Origin: Winogradskyella schleiferi | Lineage (GTDB): Bacteria; Bacteroidota; Bacteroidia; Flavobacteriales; Flavobacteriaceae | Assembly: GCF_013394655.1 (NCBI RefSeq) | Contig: NZ_CP053351.1 | Location: 3,068,501-3,132,500 of the forward strand | DNA length: 64,000 nt | Reading direction: 5' to 3' | Shown here: positions 1-10,021 of the stretch, piece by piece | Numbering within the stretch: position 1 is the first letter of the stretch | How the letters are laid out: each line of letters begins with the position of its first letter | Made by a program: the position numbers and the translations under genes | Notes under the pieces: generated by a model | Told to the model about the DNA's origin: nothing | Database searches by the model: none | What the model saw: the letters and a program-made list of their open reading frames with translations, nothing else

Positions 1-1283
1 CGGCAATTGAAAAAGCCAATAATTTACTGTCAGCCATAATTGACAATAACATTCAAAGTAAAACTAATTCATTAGGTATAGATCCAAGAACCATTACATG
101 GAAACGCGTATTTGATGTTAACGATAGAGCATTAAGAAACATAGTGATTGGTTTGGGAGGTACAACTTCTGGCATTCCAAGAGAGACCGGTTTTGATATT
201 ACTGCAGCTTCTGAGATTATGGCTATTCTTTGTATTGCCAAAGATTTAAATGATTTAAAAAAACGTCTTGGAAACATTTTTATCGGTTATACGTTTTCTA
301 ACCAACCTGTTTATGCCAAAGACCTAAAAGTTGCCGGTGCCATGGCTAGTTTATTACAGCATGCCATTAAACCCAATTTAGTTCAGACCATAGAAGGAAA
401 TCCCGCCATTATACATGGTGGTCCTTTTGCAAATATTGCACAGGGCACAAATTCCGTTATTGCCACATTAATGGGAATGACCTTTTCTGATTACACCATT
501 ACAGAAGCAGGCTTTGGGTGTGATCTAGGTGCTGAAAAATTCTTTGATATTAAATGTCAAAGTGCAAATATTTCACCTAAAGCCGTTGTATTAACCACAA
601 CAATTAGAGCTTTGAAATACCATGGTGGCGCAGATTTAAAATCATTAAAAACACCAAATGTCGAAGCTTTAGAAAATGGCTTACCTAATCTTGAAAAACA
701 TATAGAAAACATCTTGCAATTTGGTGTAACTCCTGTAATTGCCATAAACCGATTTGAAACGGACACTACAGAAGAAATTGAATCCATTAAAGATTTTGCA
801 AAAGCTAAAAATATTCGTGTTGCCGTTGCAGACGTCTGGGCCAAAGGCGGAGAAGGCGCCATTGAATTAGCACAACATGTTATTGAGATTGTTGAAACCT
901 CTAAATCTAAATTTAAACCTTTATACCAATGGGATAATGACGTTGAGTCTAAAATCGAAACCATTGCTCAAAAGATCTATGGCGCTGACCATGTAGAATA
1001 TACGTCTAATGCTAAACGCCAACTGAAACGTATTAAAAAACTCGGTTTGGACAACTTAGCGATATGTGTTGCAAAAACCGAAAAGTCCCTATCTGACGAT
1101 CCTAAATTATTAGGTCGTCCAAAAGGTTTTAATATAACGGTAAGGGAAATTGAAATCGCTTCTGGCGCAGGTTTTTTAATACCAATCACAGGTGATATTA
1201 TGCGAATGCCAGGTTTGCCAGCGCATCCTGCATCTGAAGGTATAGACATTAGCGATAGTGGTGAAATCAGTGGTTTATTTTAA
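1..1283 (+). CDS. fhs: Formate-tetrahydrofolate ligase, C-terminal part (5' end outside window)
   Basis: This is the C-terminal part of formate-tetrahydrofolate ligase, the cytosolic enzyme that makes 10-formyl-THF from formate, THF and ATP in one-carbon metabolism. The frame is open from base 3, so the gene starts upstream of the window; the GTG at 144 lies inside the coding region and is not the start. Visible family features include VIGLGGTTSGIPRETGFDIT, a GGPFANIAQG-type segment near base 420, a GFGCDLGAEKF segment, and the typical tail with PGLPAHPASEGIDI. About 427 residues are present, compared with about 555 in the full enzyme. It ends in TAA. No frameshift is seen. The downstream genes point the other way, so it probably ends its transcription unit. 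Confidence 0.95.
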   Translation, partial: AIEKANNLLSAIIDNNIQSKTNSLGIDPRTITWKRVFDVNDRALRNIVIGLGGTTSGIPRETGFDITAASEIMAILCIAKDLNDLKKRLGNIFIGYTFSNQPVYAKDLKVAGAMASLLQHAIKPNLVQTIEGNPAIIHGGPFANIAQGTNSVIATLMGMTFSDYTITEAGFGCDLGAEKFFDIKCQSANISPKAVVLTTTIRALKYHGGADLKSLKTPNVEALENGLPNLEKHIENILQFGVTPVIAINRFETDTTEEIESIKDFAKAKNIRVAVADVWAKGGEGAIELAQHVIEIVETSKSKFKPLYQWDNDVESKIETIAQKIYGADHVEYTSNAKRQLKRIKKLGLDNLAICVAKTEKSLSDDPKLLGRPKGFNITVREIEIASGAGFLIPITGDIMRMPGLPAHPASEGIDISDSGEISGLF

Positions 1284-1445
1284 AATAAGATTACGAAAAG
1301 TCGAACTCAACAAAACATATATTATTTTAATGTGAACACAAAAAAGCTTATAGTTCCTATAAAAATTGCTTTTATAATGTAATTTCAGCTGAACATTTTT
1401 GCCTACAACTAAAAAGGAACCCGACTTGTTTTTTAGCTTATAAAG

Positions 1446-1574
1446 CTAAATATATTTATGTTTTTCATCAGAATTATATAGGAAATCGAAAATTAACCGT
1501 CTAAGTGCCATTAATGCATCAGTATTATTATTTATCTCATCCAAAACCGCGGTATCAACATGTTCAGATTTCAT
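1446..1574 (-). CDS. Small hypothetical ORF (42 aa) or gene remnant
   Basis: This short frame starts at ATG (1574) and encodes about 42 residues, beginning MKSEHVDTAVLDEINNN and ending DEKHKYI. Its ATG overlaps by four bases (ATGA) the stop of another open frame on the same strand (1571-1738). That overlap is typical of translationally coupled genes. I recognise no domain. The predicted peptide is helical and charged. It could be a real small gene or the tail of a decayed gene. Nothing else is evident in the 450-base gap between fhs and the formyltransferase apart from a short T-rich tandem repeat near 1609-1634. Confidence 0.25.
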   Translation of the reverse strand: MKSEHVDTAVLDEINNNTDALMALRRLIFDFLYNSDEKHKYI

Positions 1575-1738
1575 GACTTCAATTTTGAAGTGTCTATTGG
1601 AATTTTTGATTTTCTTTGATTTTCTTTATACTCGTGAAACTTTTCAATGATGTCTTTTACCCTTACAATTTGTTTTAGAATTTTAATAGCTCCAAACTTG
1701 TAAGCCAATATTGTTGCTATAATTGATATAGAATTACT
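1571..1738 (-). pseudogene. Open frame without a start codon; possible truncated gene
   Basis: This frame is open on the minus strand, runs out of the 3' end of the neighbouring formyltransferase in another frame, and stops at 1571. It contains a hydrophobic start (SISIIATILAYKFGAIKIL) followed by a basic helix (HEYKENQRKSKIP). No ATG lies in frame, so it looks like the C-terminal stub of a gene whose 5' part was lost when the upstream operon came to lie here. This is inference only. A chance open frame in AT-rich DNA is the alternative. Confidence 0.2.
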
Positions 1739-2516
1739 TGATTCCCCTAGACCATCTGTTATATAGATAGAACCAAAACGTCGGATGATAGAATAATTTG
1801 TTATTTACTGCTTCCTTAGCGTGCGCTGTGGATGTTAAAGAATCGGACTCAATATCCCTAATCGCTTTTTTTAGAAGTGGTAGTGCTTTTGCCAATTGTA
1901 GATACGTATAACTCATAAAATTATCTTGGGGAGTAATGCTTTCCGTTATGGTTTCTTGGTACAGTATATTTCCTGTATCAATGCCTGCATCAACCAAATG
2001 CACGGTTACGCCACAATGTTCTTCGTCTTTATTAATAAGTGCCCAATAGGCTCCATGCAACCCTCTATAATATGGTGTAATACCAGCATGTATATTGATA
2101 AAGTGAGCACTTATCGATTCTAATGTCTTTTTTGACAATATTCTAGTAGTAACAATAACAACAATATCTGGGTTCAGTTCTTTTAAAATTTGACGTCCTT
2201 CTTCAGAATTAATTGATGTAACTTCGGTAGTCTTTTCTGATGGAAAATTAGTTTCACTGATACCGTTTTTATCTAGAATTTCTTGAAATCGTTTTTTTGA
2301 AGTTTTATTAATGTATGTTACTGCAATTATTCGAAACAGTAACTGACCCATAACATGAACAACACCTAGCCTTTTAACTCTTCGTTTCAACATTGTCGAT
2401 GTACGCTCTCCTCGGTCTATAATTATATGTTCAATGTTAAAATCAGTTATCAGGCTCTGATAAACCATTTTTGGATAGTTCCAATCACCTGCAATCATTA
2501 TTATCTTTTTGCTCAT
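1734..2516 (-). CDS. Formyltransferase-fold protein (glycan or sugar modification)
   Basis: The 260-residue protein carries the N10-formyl-THF transferase fold also seen in Fmt, PurN and sugar N-formyltransferases. The catalytic triad can be placed at Asn141 and His143 (FINIHAGITPYYRG, residues 139-152) and Asp176 (VDAGIDTGNILYQ). These match the N-H-D set of the family. It lacks the C-terminal RNA-binding domain of methionyl-tRNA formyltransferase, which would need about 310 residues, so a small-molecule or sugar substrate is more likely. It is the last gene of a minus-strand operon with an SGNH protein (5 bp upstream), an MBOAT acyltransferase and a GNAT protein. This context suggests acyl or formyl decoration of an exported polysaccharide or lipid. 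The donor and substrate cannot be read from the sequence. Confidence 0.8.
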   Translation of the reverse strand: MSKKIIMIAGDWNYPKMVYQSLITDFNIEHIIIDRGERTSTMLKRRVKRLGVVHVMGQLLFRIIAVTYINKTSKKRFQEILDKNGISETNFPSEKTTEVTSINSEEGRQILKELNPDIVVIVTTRILSKKTLESISAHFINIHAGITPYYRGLHGAYWALINKDEEHCGVTVHLVDAGIDTGNILYQETITESITPQDNFMSYTYLQLAKALPLLKKAIRDIESDSLTSTAHAKEAVNNKLFYHPTFWFYLYNRWSRGIK

Positions 2517-2521
2517 ATCAT

Positions 2522-3487
2522 CTAATTTCTTTTCGACTTTATGTAGTCAGCAATTGTAGTTGCAATTAAATCTCGTCCATGATTGTTCCAATGCCAGTCA
2601 TAGATTAATGTTGTTGCTTTTTTAGAATTCTTCATGTTATCTGCAAAATCTATAACGTTTATATGATTGGCTTCACAATAGTCTAAAAACCGTGAACTTG
2701 TTTTTCTTGAATCTAACAAAAGAGATGTTTTGCTTTTATTAAAACCATATAGATTTATTAAACTCTTAAAATTTTCAATACGTTGTAGATCTATCGTTTT
2801 TTGTTTGGATTCATCGATAGCTTCTATTTCATTAGTTTGATATCCATTTTTTGGCTCTTCAAATGCTTTTCCGCTAACCATACGTTTAAGAGGTTCCAAA
2901 ATTCCTATTTTAGAACCGTAAGCTAAAATTTTAATATTGTCCCTTATCTTAAATGGCGTTGAATTCACCAACTTTAAACGATCGTAATTTGGTTCATACA
3001 CAGCACGATCTAAATCACTTTCGTAATTAAGATAAATGATGATTTCATCAATTAAATCAAAGTCTTTTCTATAAGCCTTAATGAGGTGCATCTGGTTTGC
3101 CAAATCATAACCCGAATAGCCATATTCATAAACTTCAGAATTGGGTATTCTATCCTCTATTTTTTTTCCTGTGGAATCATCAAAATCTTGATGAAAGCCT
3201 TCTATAAAGGAGTCTCCAATTAAGGCAATTTCAAACTTATCTATAGTGGGTGTAAACTCACGATGCGAATTGAAACCTGCTTTATTAATGCTAAATCTTG
3301 AATAATTTTGATTTCTATTTCCAGTAACAGCATAACCTGTATTACCTGGCACACGTTTCTCAACACCAAACTCATCTATAAAACGAGGTGGATCTTCAGT
3401 ATATAAATGGAATACCCCTACTACAACTTCAACAATAGCGAGTATGAGTACAATATATAGTATGGTTTTTAAAATAAACTTTTTCAT
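2522..3487 (-). CDS. Membrane-anchored SGNH/GDSL-type protein, MBOAT partner
   Basis: The 321-residue protein has one N-terminal membrane segment (about residues 5-27) followed by a periplasmic SGNH-type domain. The nucleophile motif GDSF lies at residues 91-94 (Ser93). A C-terminal D-x-H-W motif (Asp297, His299 in DWHWNNHG) completes the catalytic set, as in AlgJ/AlgX/DltD-type partners of MBOAT enzymes. Such proteins take an acyl group passed across the membrane and transfer it to a polymer. The MBOAT gene is 5 bp upstream and the formyltransferase-like gene is 5 bp downstream, so the three are probably co-transcribed. A plain esterase is the alternative; the neighbouring MBOAT argues for acetyl transfer. 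Confidence 0.75.
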   Translation of the reverse strand: MKKFILKTILYIVLILAIVEVVVGVFHLYTEDPPRFIDEFGVEKRVPGNTGYAVTGNRNQNYSRFSINKAGFNSHREFTPTIDKFEIALIGDSFIEGFHQDFDDSTGKKIEDRIPNSEVYEYGYSGYDLANQMHLIKAYRKDFDLIDEIIIYLNYESDLDRAVYEPNYDRLKLVNSTPFKIRDNIKILAYGSKIGILEPLKRMVSGKAFEEPKNGYQTNEIEAIDESKQKTIDLQRIENFKSLINLYGFNKSKTSLLLDSRKTSSRFLDYCEANHINVIDFADNMKNSKKATTLIYDWHWNNHGRDLIATTIADYIKSKRN

Positions 3488-3492
3488 CAGAT

Positions 3493-4944
3493 CTAAAATT
3501 GAAAATAAATGAATGATCTGTTTACACCATCATCATAAAACAGTAATATACTGATTATTATCAGAGCATATATTAGCAATCTTACAATAGGGCTTTTAAA
3601 CTTGAATGGATGACGTTCATCTTTGCGGATAAGATATTCGTAAAACGTAAACAACGCTATCAGCACGTAAAAATCCAGCATTCTGTAACCCATTGGATGT
3701 ACGTAAGCTTGATATGTAAAATTATTAACAATCTGGCTGATGTAATTAAAAGCATCATTTATGGATGGTGATCTAAAAAATATTCTAGAAAACGTAACCA
3801 AAATAAAAGTAAGTACAACTTGAAGGACTTCTTTTACGGAAGGCCAACTATTCTCAGCAATTACATTATTAGCATACAGCCGATTTCTTCCCATTAAAAA
3901 CACCGGAATATAAAGCGCAGCATGAATGGCTCCCCAAAACACAAACGTCCAATTGGCACCATGCCACAAGCCACTGACCAAAAATATAATGATGATATTT
4001 CTAATGGATTTGAGTTTGCTGACCCTAGAACCACCTAACGGAATATATAAATAATGTCTAAACCAAGTCGATAGGGACACGTGCCAACGTTGCCAGTATT
4101 CTGCTATATTTCTTGAGAAATTTGGGAATTTAAAGTTGGACATCAATTCAATACCAAACAATTTAGCCGTACCAATGGCAATATCGGTGTAACCACTAAA
4201 ATCGCCATACACTTGAAAACTAAATAGGCACACTCCCAAAATTAATGTGGAAGCTGGATAGGACGCATAATTGGCAAAAATATCATCGACCATAGGTGCC
4301 AATGAATCCGCAATGACTAACTTTTTAAAAAATCCCCAAAGAATCAATTTTAAGCCACTTGAAGCTTGGTCGTATTTAAATACACGTTTGGTATTTATTT
4401 GATTTAACAAATTTGAAGCACGCTCTATTGGACCAGCAACCAACTGCGGAAAAAAAGCAACGAAAGCTGCAAAGGAGACAAAATTCCGGGTCGGTTTTAG
4501 CTTTTTATAATAGATATCGAAAGAATACGACATGGTCTGAAACGTATAAAAGGAAATACCTATAGGTAAAATAATACGCAAGGTCCATGTACTTTTTATT
4601 TCGTAGCCAAACGCACTAAATGAATCAATAAATGAATCAATGAAGAAATTGTAATACTTAAAGAATCCGAGTAAGCCTATATTAAAAAACAGACTGACCC
4701 ACAACCAATGTTTTGCCTTCTGTTTGTTATCAATGTGTTTATAGATACGCTGACCTACATAAAAATCGACTAACGTACTGAACGCAATAAGGAATAAAAA
4801 TCGCCAATCCCACCAACCGTAAAATATATAACTAGCAACAATTACTAATATATTTTGATATTTAAGATTTTTCTTAAATACAAACCAATAAAGCACATAG
4901 ACTATTGGTAAAAATATTAGAAACTGAAGTGAATTAAACAGCAA
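3493..4944 (-). CDS. MBOAT family O-acyltransferase (AlgI-like)
   Basis: The 483-residue polytopic membrane protein has clear MBOAT features: QLVAGPIERA (167-176), WQRWHVSLSTWFRHY (284-298) and the catalytic-histidine region LWHGANWTF (326-334, His328). The length matches AlgI/PatA-type proteins of 470-520 residues. The family takes an acyl group, usually acetyl from acetyl-CoA, on the cytosolic side and hands it to a periplasmic partner, here most likely the SGNH protein encoded next. It is the second gene of the operon that starts at 6253. The polymer substrate is unknown; no glycosyltransferases lie in the window. Confidence 0.92.
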   Translation of the reverse strand: MLFNSLQFLIFLPIVYVLYWFVFKKNLKYQNILVIVASYIFYGWWDWRFLFLIAFSTLVDFYVGQRIYKHIDNKQKAKHWLWVSLFFNIGLLGFFKYYNFFIDSFIDSFSAFGYEIKSTWTLRIILPIGISFYTFQTMSYSFDIYYKKLKPTRNFVSFAAFVAFFPQLVAGPIERASNLLNQINTKRVFKYDQASSGLKLILWGFFKKLVIADSLAPMVDDIFANYASYPASTLILGVCLFSFQVYGDFSGYTDIAIGTAKLFGIELMSNFKFPNFSRNIAEYWQRWHVSLSTWFRHYLYIPLGGSRVSKLKSIRNIIIIFLVSGLWHGANWTFVFWGAIHAALYIPVFLMGRNRLYANNVIAENSWPSVKEVLQVVLTFILVTFSRIFFRSPSINDAFNYISQIVNNFTYQAYVHPMGYRMLDFYVLIALFTFYEYLIRKDERHPFKFKSPIVRLLIYALIIISILLFYDDGVNRSFIYFQF

Positions 4945-5002
4945 TTTGATCCATATTTAAATTGTTATTGGTGAGCTACAACTTATTGTTTAAAGTATGT
5001 TA

Positions 5003-6253
5003 TTAGTGATTGACTTTAACCAAAATAGATTTTTTACGTCCTTCAACAAGGTAACTATTCTTATGTTTTTTAAATTGAAATAATTGAATATGATTATAGT
5101 TTTCTTGATAAAGGTAAAGGAATTCAAAAATCATTAATTTTATAGCTCTGTTGTTGCCAGATTTAAAATCAATTAAAGTACGTTCTTCTTCCGTTTCGCT
5201 TAAATTAGTATCAGAAAATTGATAATAAACTTTTTCTGTTTTTTCAGATTCTTTTTCAGTAAACTTATGGGTTAACTTATGTAATGTTTCGTTTAATTTT
5301 TTCTCTCTAAGCTTTTGTTTTAAATCGTATTTGCTTTTTAGTGTAGATGCCAAAACTTTAGATGTTACAGACGTGCTATCATAGAATATATGATATTCAA
5401 AATCATATTGTTTGGTACACCATCGCGATTTATATTCAAAATAGCCTTTTGAGAAATCTAGGTTTTCCATTCCATTATCGATACACCACTCTATCAATTT
5501 CATTATGGTCACTGCACCCAAATGAAATTTATAATAATCGATATCAAAAACTGTGATGGCATCAAAAAGGGTGTTTTTAGATAAATAACTTAAGGTCACA
5601 CCAATGGGCTTATCATTATCATATACGACAAATAGTGATGCCTTCTTTTCTAATATCAATGGAAATGCCACTTCATAATAAAAAGACCATTCCTTTGGGT
5701 CTAAATTATTATTGGTAATCTGTTTATCGGCAAAACGTTTTTCTAATAAAAGTTTGAATGCTTTAAAAATGAAGTCATATTCAGACTTTGAAATATCTCC
5801 ATAAAACATTTTATAGCTAATGTTAAATGACTCTTCCAGTCGTCTCTTATACTTGTTATTTTTATTCCTACTATTTCTATTAAAATTATCGAGCATATAG
5901 TCATTTAAACTATTATACTTGCTGGTTTCAATTAAAAATCCTGGATATTGTTTAGACTTGAGCAATTTGATTTTTTGGCCTAGTTGAGTTGTGTCCAACT
6001 CAAAATAAGTTGGAACATCATAAACTAAAACTGTTTTATTATTTAAATCAGAATCGTCTCCTGAATGGATGGTATAATCCACACCTTTAGTATAGGTTTC
6101 ACCTACATTAACATAAATGAGGCTATTATGAAATTTCACAAATTCCAAATCTGCAAAGAACTTGAAAGATTTTACTTCGTCACTTTTTGAGGTAAAATGT
6201 TTTAGCCAAATAGATTTGAAATTTTTAGATAAAAAGGGGTTGTGATAGGTCAC
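5003..6253 (-). CDS. GNAT-fold acyltransferase of the BioF2-like/FemAB type
   Basis: The 416-residue protein resembles the BioF2-like GNAT acetyltransferase domain (about residues 120-300). Visible features are the basic stretch NKYKRRLEES, a KRFADKQ element, the strand-turn LFVVYDNDKPIGVTLSYL, a YYKFHLGAV segment and the LDFSKGYFEYKSRW end of the fold. These enzymes acylate sugars, lipids or peptidoglycan intermediates. The C-terminal 100 residues are lysine-rich and not recognised. It is the first gene of the acylation operon (formyltransferase, SGNH, MBOAT). The 58-bp gap to the MBOAT gene is the largest in the unit. The exact substrate is unknown. Confidence 0.65.
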   Translation of the reverse strand: MTYHNPFLSKNFKSIWLKHFTSKSDEVKSFKFFADLEFVKFHNSLIYVNVGETYTKGVDYTIHSGDDSDLNNKTVLVYDVPTYFELDTTQLGQKIKLLKSKQYPGFLIETSKYNSLNDYMLDNFNRNSRNKNNKYKRRLEESFNISYKMFYGDISKSEYDFIFKAFKLLLEKRFADKQITNNNLDPKEWSFYYEVAFPLILEKKASLFVVYDNDKPIGVTLSYLSKNTLFDAITVFDIDYYKFHLGAVTIMKLIEWCIDNGMENLDFSKGYFEYKSRWCTKQYDFEYHIFYDSTSVTSKVLASTLKSKYDLKQKLREKKLNETLHKLTHKFTEKESEKTEKVYYQFSDTNLSETEEERTLIDFKSGNNRAIKLMIFEFLYLYQENYNHIQLFQFKKHKNSYLVEGRKKSILVKVNH

Positions 6254-6714
6254 TTCTTAGTGTAATACTTTGTTAGAATTCATTATTAAATAGAAATATA
6301 ATCTCAAAAAAGAATCAAAATTTACATTTCCTTTTTTCTAATATATGATTATAAAAGTATGGGCTACGAAAATCGAAATAAGTACTTAAGTTAACCGTTG
6401 AATTACAACCAGTATTTACGGTAATAGACTGAATCATTTGGGTCAATATTTGTTAAAGATTAACATAACAAATTTAACGTATTTTCGAATCAAAACCCTT
6501 AAATATTACACAAATATTTATAGAATAATTTATCCATTTCTTCGCAATTTATATCAATTTTGATAACTTTTATGATTCCCAGTAATAAGGTAAACCTATT
6601 CATAATTAAAACTTTACATCAACTGGATTAGATTTAATATTTCAGATCATTTCAATTTAGGCTCAAAGACTTTTAGTAATTTAGGAACTTATTAATCAAA
6701 ATCAATCAAATACA
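6254..6714. other. Divergent intergenic region
   Basis: This 461-base AT-rich region separates the minus-strand acylation operon from the plus-strand tricorn-like protease, so it should hold both promoters. I found no ORF and no convincing match to the Bacteroidota -33/-7 consensus (TTG, TAnnTTTG) at good spacing. No repeat or hairpin stands out. Confidence 0.5.
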
Positions 6715-9700
6715 ATGAAAAAATCAATTCTTCTTTTAATTCTGTTGTTTAGTATAACCGCACTATCTGCACAAATTAGCGGTAAATTAATGCAATATCC
6801 AGATGTTTCAGATACACACATCACCTTTACTTATGGTAATGATGTTTGGATAGTGTCTAAATCTGGAGGTATTGCCAACAGATTAAGCTCACCTGCTGGA
6901 GCAGAAAGTTTCCCTCGCTTTTCCCCTAATGGTAAAATGATTGCCTACACCGCCAATTATAATGGAAACAGTGATGTCTATGTCATTAACGTTAAAGGAG
7001 GTATTCCAAAACGATTAACCTATCATGGCATGAATGACAAAGTATTAGGTTGGACACCGGATGGAAAGTCTGTACTATTCGCTTCATCTAGGGAAAGTGG
7101 ACGTCAACGCTACAGTCAATTTTATACCGTATCGTCTGAAGGTGGCACTCCCGAAAAGTTAAGTGTTCCTTATGGAGAATATGCCGCTTTTTCCGATGAC
7201 GGCAACAAAATTGCTTACACTGATCGATCTAGAGTATCTCGAAATTGGAAACGTTATAGAGGAGGCACAGCTCCAGACATTTTAGTTTTTGACCTCAAAA
7301 CGTTTAAAACAGAAAACATTACAAATAATACTGCAAATGACGAACTGCCGATGTGGATTGGAGAGACTATCTTTTACATGTCTGACAATGGGCCAAACAA
7401 AAGAAATAACCTTTGGAAGTATGATTTAAATACCAAAACCAATAGTCAATTAACCCAATTCAAAGATTATGACATTACATTTCCAGAAAGTAGCAATAGT
7501 GAAATTATCTTTGAAGTTGGAGGTAACTTATACCTGTACAACATAGTTTCCGGCGAAACCAATGAAGTTAATATTCAAATTATTTCAGACCAAAAAGATC
7601 TCATTCCTGAAATAAAAAAAGTAGAGGATTATGTACAAAATGCGACGTTGAGTCCAGATGGTAATCGTGTGGTTGTTCAAGCCAGAGGCGAATTATTTAA
7701 TTTACCAGCAACAGAAGGCTTTGTATCCAACATTACGAATACTTCTGGCGTTGCTGAGCGCAGTCCTGCTTGGTCACCAGACGGGAAACATTTAGCGTGC
7801 TGGAGCGATGCTGATGGAGAGTATCAATTGCTTCTATACGACATGGAAGGTACTAATAAACCTAAAAAAATTACCAAACATAAAAATGGCTTTTATTACC
7901 ATATTTATTGGTCACCTGATAGTAAAAAAATAGCGTTCGTAGATCAAGCTATGAACATAACATATGTAGATATTGATAGTGGTAAGGAAACAACAATTGA
8001 CAAAGGTAAATACATGTTTCATGGGAGTCTAAATAATTTTTCAGTGACTTGGTCACCCGATAGCAACTATTTTGCTTATTCCAGAAGTACAGATAACAGA
8101 GCAAGAACAGCGTTATTTGTCTATGATATAAAGAAGAATGCCATGAAACAATTAACTTCAGGTTACTATAATGACGACTCACCTGAGTTTAGCGAAGATG
8201 GTAAGTATTTGTTTTTTAAAACCAGTCGTACGTTTCAACCTGAATATTCAGACATGGATAATACGTTCATCTATCCGAATTCATCCAATCTAGCCGTGGC
8301 TACTTTGGATAATTCTACCGCTTCATTGTTATCCGTTAAAAACGACGCCTATGAAATAAAAAAAGAAGAGGATGAAAATGACAAAAAGAAGGAGGATGAC
8401 AAGTCGAAAGATGAAGCTTCTAAAAAAGAAATCAAGACCACAAAAATAGATTTTGATGGTTTTGAAGAGCGCGTAGAACTTTTAGATATTCCTGCCGGAA
8501 ATTTTGGCAACTTAACAGCATTAAAAGATAAATTAATATTCGCTAAATATCCAAATTCCGGTGCCGATTCCGAAAGCTCTCCGTCATTACATTATTATGA
8601 TTTTAAAGAAAGGGAAGTCAAACAGATTATAGCTGATGTTTCTAATTACCTCGTTGCTTCCAATGGAGACAAAATTCTAATTGCAAAAGACTCTAAATTC
8701 GCTGTCATTGAAATCGGAGAAAATAAAAAGATTGAAAAATCTGTGCCTTTACAAGATATGAACATGACTGTGATCCCGAAAGAAGAATGGAAACAAATTT
8801 TTAATGATGTATGGCGTTTTGAACGCGACTTTTTCTACGATCCAAATATGCATGGTGTCGATTGGGAAATGATGAAAACACGTTATGGAAAACTAATTGA
8901 ACAAGCCAACACAAGAAACGATGTCAATATTATAATTGGTGACTTAATTGCAGAATTAAATGCCTCTCACACTTACAATGGTGGTGGTGATAGAGAATCA
9001 TCAAAACGCATGAATGTTGGTTATCTGGGTGCCGATTTAAAACTCAATAATGGTGCATTTCAAATACACAAAATTCTTTCTGGAGCTTCTTGGGATGCCG
9101 AAGTACGATCGCCTTTAGCAAAACCTGGTTTAGAAATAAATGAAGGTGATTACATTTTAGCAATCAATGGCACACCTATAGATACAGAAAAACCTATTTC
9201 AGCATCTTTGCAAGGTTTGGCAGACACGGCTGTGAAATTAACTGTAAATAGCAGCCCAAATATGAAGGATGCTAAACATATCGTTGTAAAGCCCTTAAGT
9301 TCTGAAACCCGTTTAAGACATCTCGCCTGGATTGAAAACAACAGAATACGTGTTGATGAAGCTACTAATGGAAAAGTAGGCTACATTTATGTTCGCAGTA
9401 CAGGAAGGGATGGCCAAAATGAAATGGTAAGACAATTCTATGCGCAAATGGAGAAAGAAGGCTTAATCATTGATGAGCGCTTTAATAGTGGTGGTCAGAT
9501 TCCAGATCGTTTTATAGAACTTTTAGACAGAAAACCACTCGCCTTTTGGGCGGTAAGAGACGGCAAGGATTGGGCATGGCCTCCATCTGGTAACTTTGGA
9601 GCAAAAGTGATGCTTATCAATGGGTTTAGTGGTTCTGGAGGCGATGCTTTTCCAGATTATTTTAGAAAGCGGGAACTTGGACCGCTTATCGGCACAAGAA

Positions 9701-9969
9701 CTTGGGGAGGACTTATTGGTATCTCAGGAGCACCTACACTTATAGATAATGGAGGTGTTACCGTACCGACGTTTAGAATGTATAATCCTTCGGGTGAATG
9801 GTTTAAGGAAGGTCATGGTGTAGATCCTGATATCGAAGTAGTGGAAGATTTCCAAAGTCTAGCTAAAGGAAGAGATGCACAGCTCGAAGCAGGAATTACA
9901 GAGGTTATGAAACTTATGGAAACTAATTTTAAAACACCGTCTAGACCAGCTTATGAAAAGAGGAATTAA
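6715..9969 (+). CDS. Secreted tricorn-like S41 peptidase with beta-propeller domains
   Basis: The 1084-residue protein begins with a signal peptide (MKKSILLLILLFSITALSA). Two WD40/TolB-like propellers follow (about residues 25-540, with repeated SPDG/SPDSK turns), then a Lys/Glu/Asp-rich linker (about 545-575), a C1 helical region, a PDZ domain (about 770-880) and an S41 catalytic domain. This is the tricorn protease layout. The catalytic Ser751-His752 pair (ASHTYNGGG) and the nucleophile Ser974 in SGSGGDAFP are present; Glu1032 in FKEGHG is a candidate for the third residue. Tricorn-like enzymes degrade peptides. Bacterial secreted homologues act in the periplasm or outside the cell, probably in nutrition. 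It stands alone, followed by its own terminator. Confidence 0.9.
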   Translation: MKKSILLLILLFSITALSAQISGKLMQYPDVSDTHITFTYGNDVWIVSKSGGIANRLSSPAGAESFPRFSPNGKMIAYTANYNGNSDVYVINVKGGIPKRLTYHGMNDKVLGWTPDGKSVLFASSRESGRQRYSQFYTVSSEGGTPEKLSVPYGEYAAFSDDGNKIAYTDRSRVSRNWKRYRGGTAPDILVFDLKTFKTENITNNTANDELPMWIGETIFYMSDNGPNKRNNLWKYDLNTKTNSQLTQFKDYDITFPESSNSEIIFEVGGNLYLYNIVSGETNEVNIQIISDQKDLIPEIKKVEDYVQNATLSPDGNRVVVQARGELFNLPATEGFVSNITNTSGVAERSPAWSPDGKHLACWSDADGEYQLLLYDMEGTNKPKKITKHKNGFYYHIYWSPDSKKIAFVDQAMNITYVDIDSGKETTIDKGKYMFHGSLNNFSVTWSPDSNYFAYSRSTDNRARTALFVYDIKKNAMKQLTSGYYNDDSPEFSEDGKYLFFKTSRTFQPEYSDMDNTFIYPNSSNLAVATLDNSTASLLSVKNDAYEIKKEEDENDKKKEDDKSKDEASKKEIKTTKIDFDGFEERVELLDIPAGNFGNLTALKDKLIFAKYPNSGADSESSPSLHYYDFKEREVKQIIADVSNYLVASNGDKILIAKDSKFAVIEIGENKKIEKSVPLQDMNMTVIPKEEWKQIFNDVWRFERDFFYDPNMHGVDWEMMKTRYGKLIEQANTRNDVNIIIGDLIAELNASHTYNGGGDRESSKRMNVGYLGADLKLNNGAFQIHKILSGASWDAEVRSPLAKPGLEINEGDYILAINGTPIDTEKPISASLQGLADTAVKLTVNSSPNMKDAKHIVVKPLSSETRLRHLAWIENNRIRVDEATNGKVGYIYVRSTGRDGQNEMVRQFYAQMEKEGLIIDERFNSGGQIPDRFIELLDRKPLAFWAVRDGKDWAWPPSGNFGAKVMLINGFSGSGGDAFPDYFRKRELGPLIGTRTWGGLIGISGAPTLIDNGGVTVPTFRMYNPSGEWFKEGHGVDPDIEVVEDFQSLAKGRDAQLEAGITEVMKLMETNFKTPSRPAYEKRN

Positions 9970-9993
9970 GTAATTAATTTCTAATTCAATAGA

Positions 9994-10021
9994 AAAGGAT
10001 TGTTCTTTAGGGCAATCCTTT
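9994..10021 (+). terminator. Intrinsic terminator of the tricorn-like gene
   Basis: A 9-bp perfect stem (AAAGGATTG at 9994-10002 with CAATCCTTT at 10013-10021) and a 10-base loop are followed by a T run to 10025. It starts 25 bases after the stop codon. Confidence 0.85.

Noticed and set aside
1734..2516. Methionyl-tRNA formyltransferase
   Set aside because: The protein is too short and lacks the C-terminal tRNA-binding domain. Its neighbours are acyl-modification genes, not def or translation genes.
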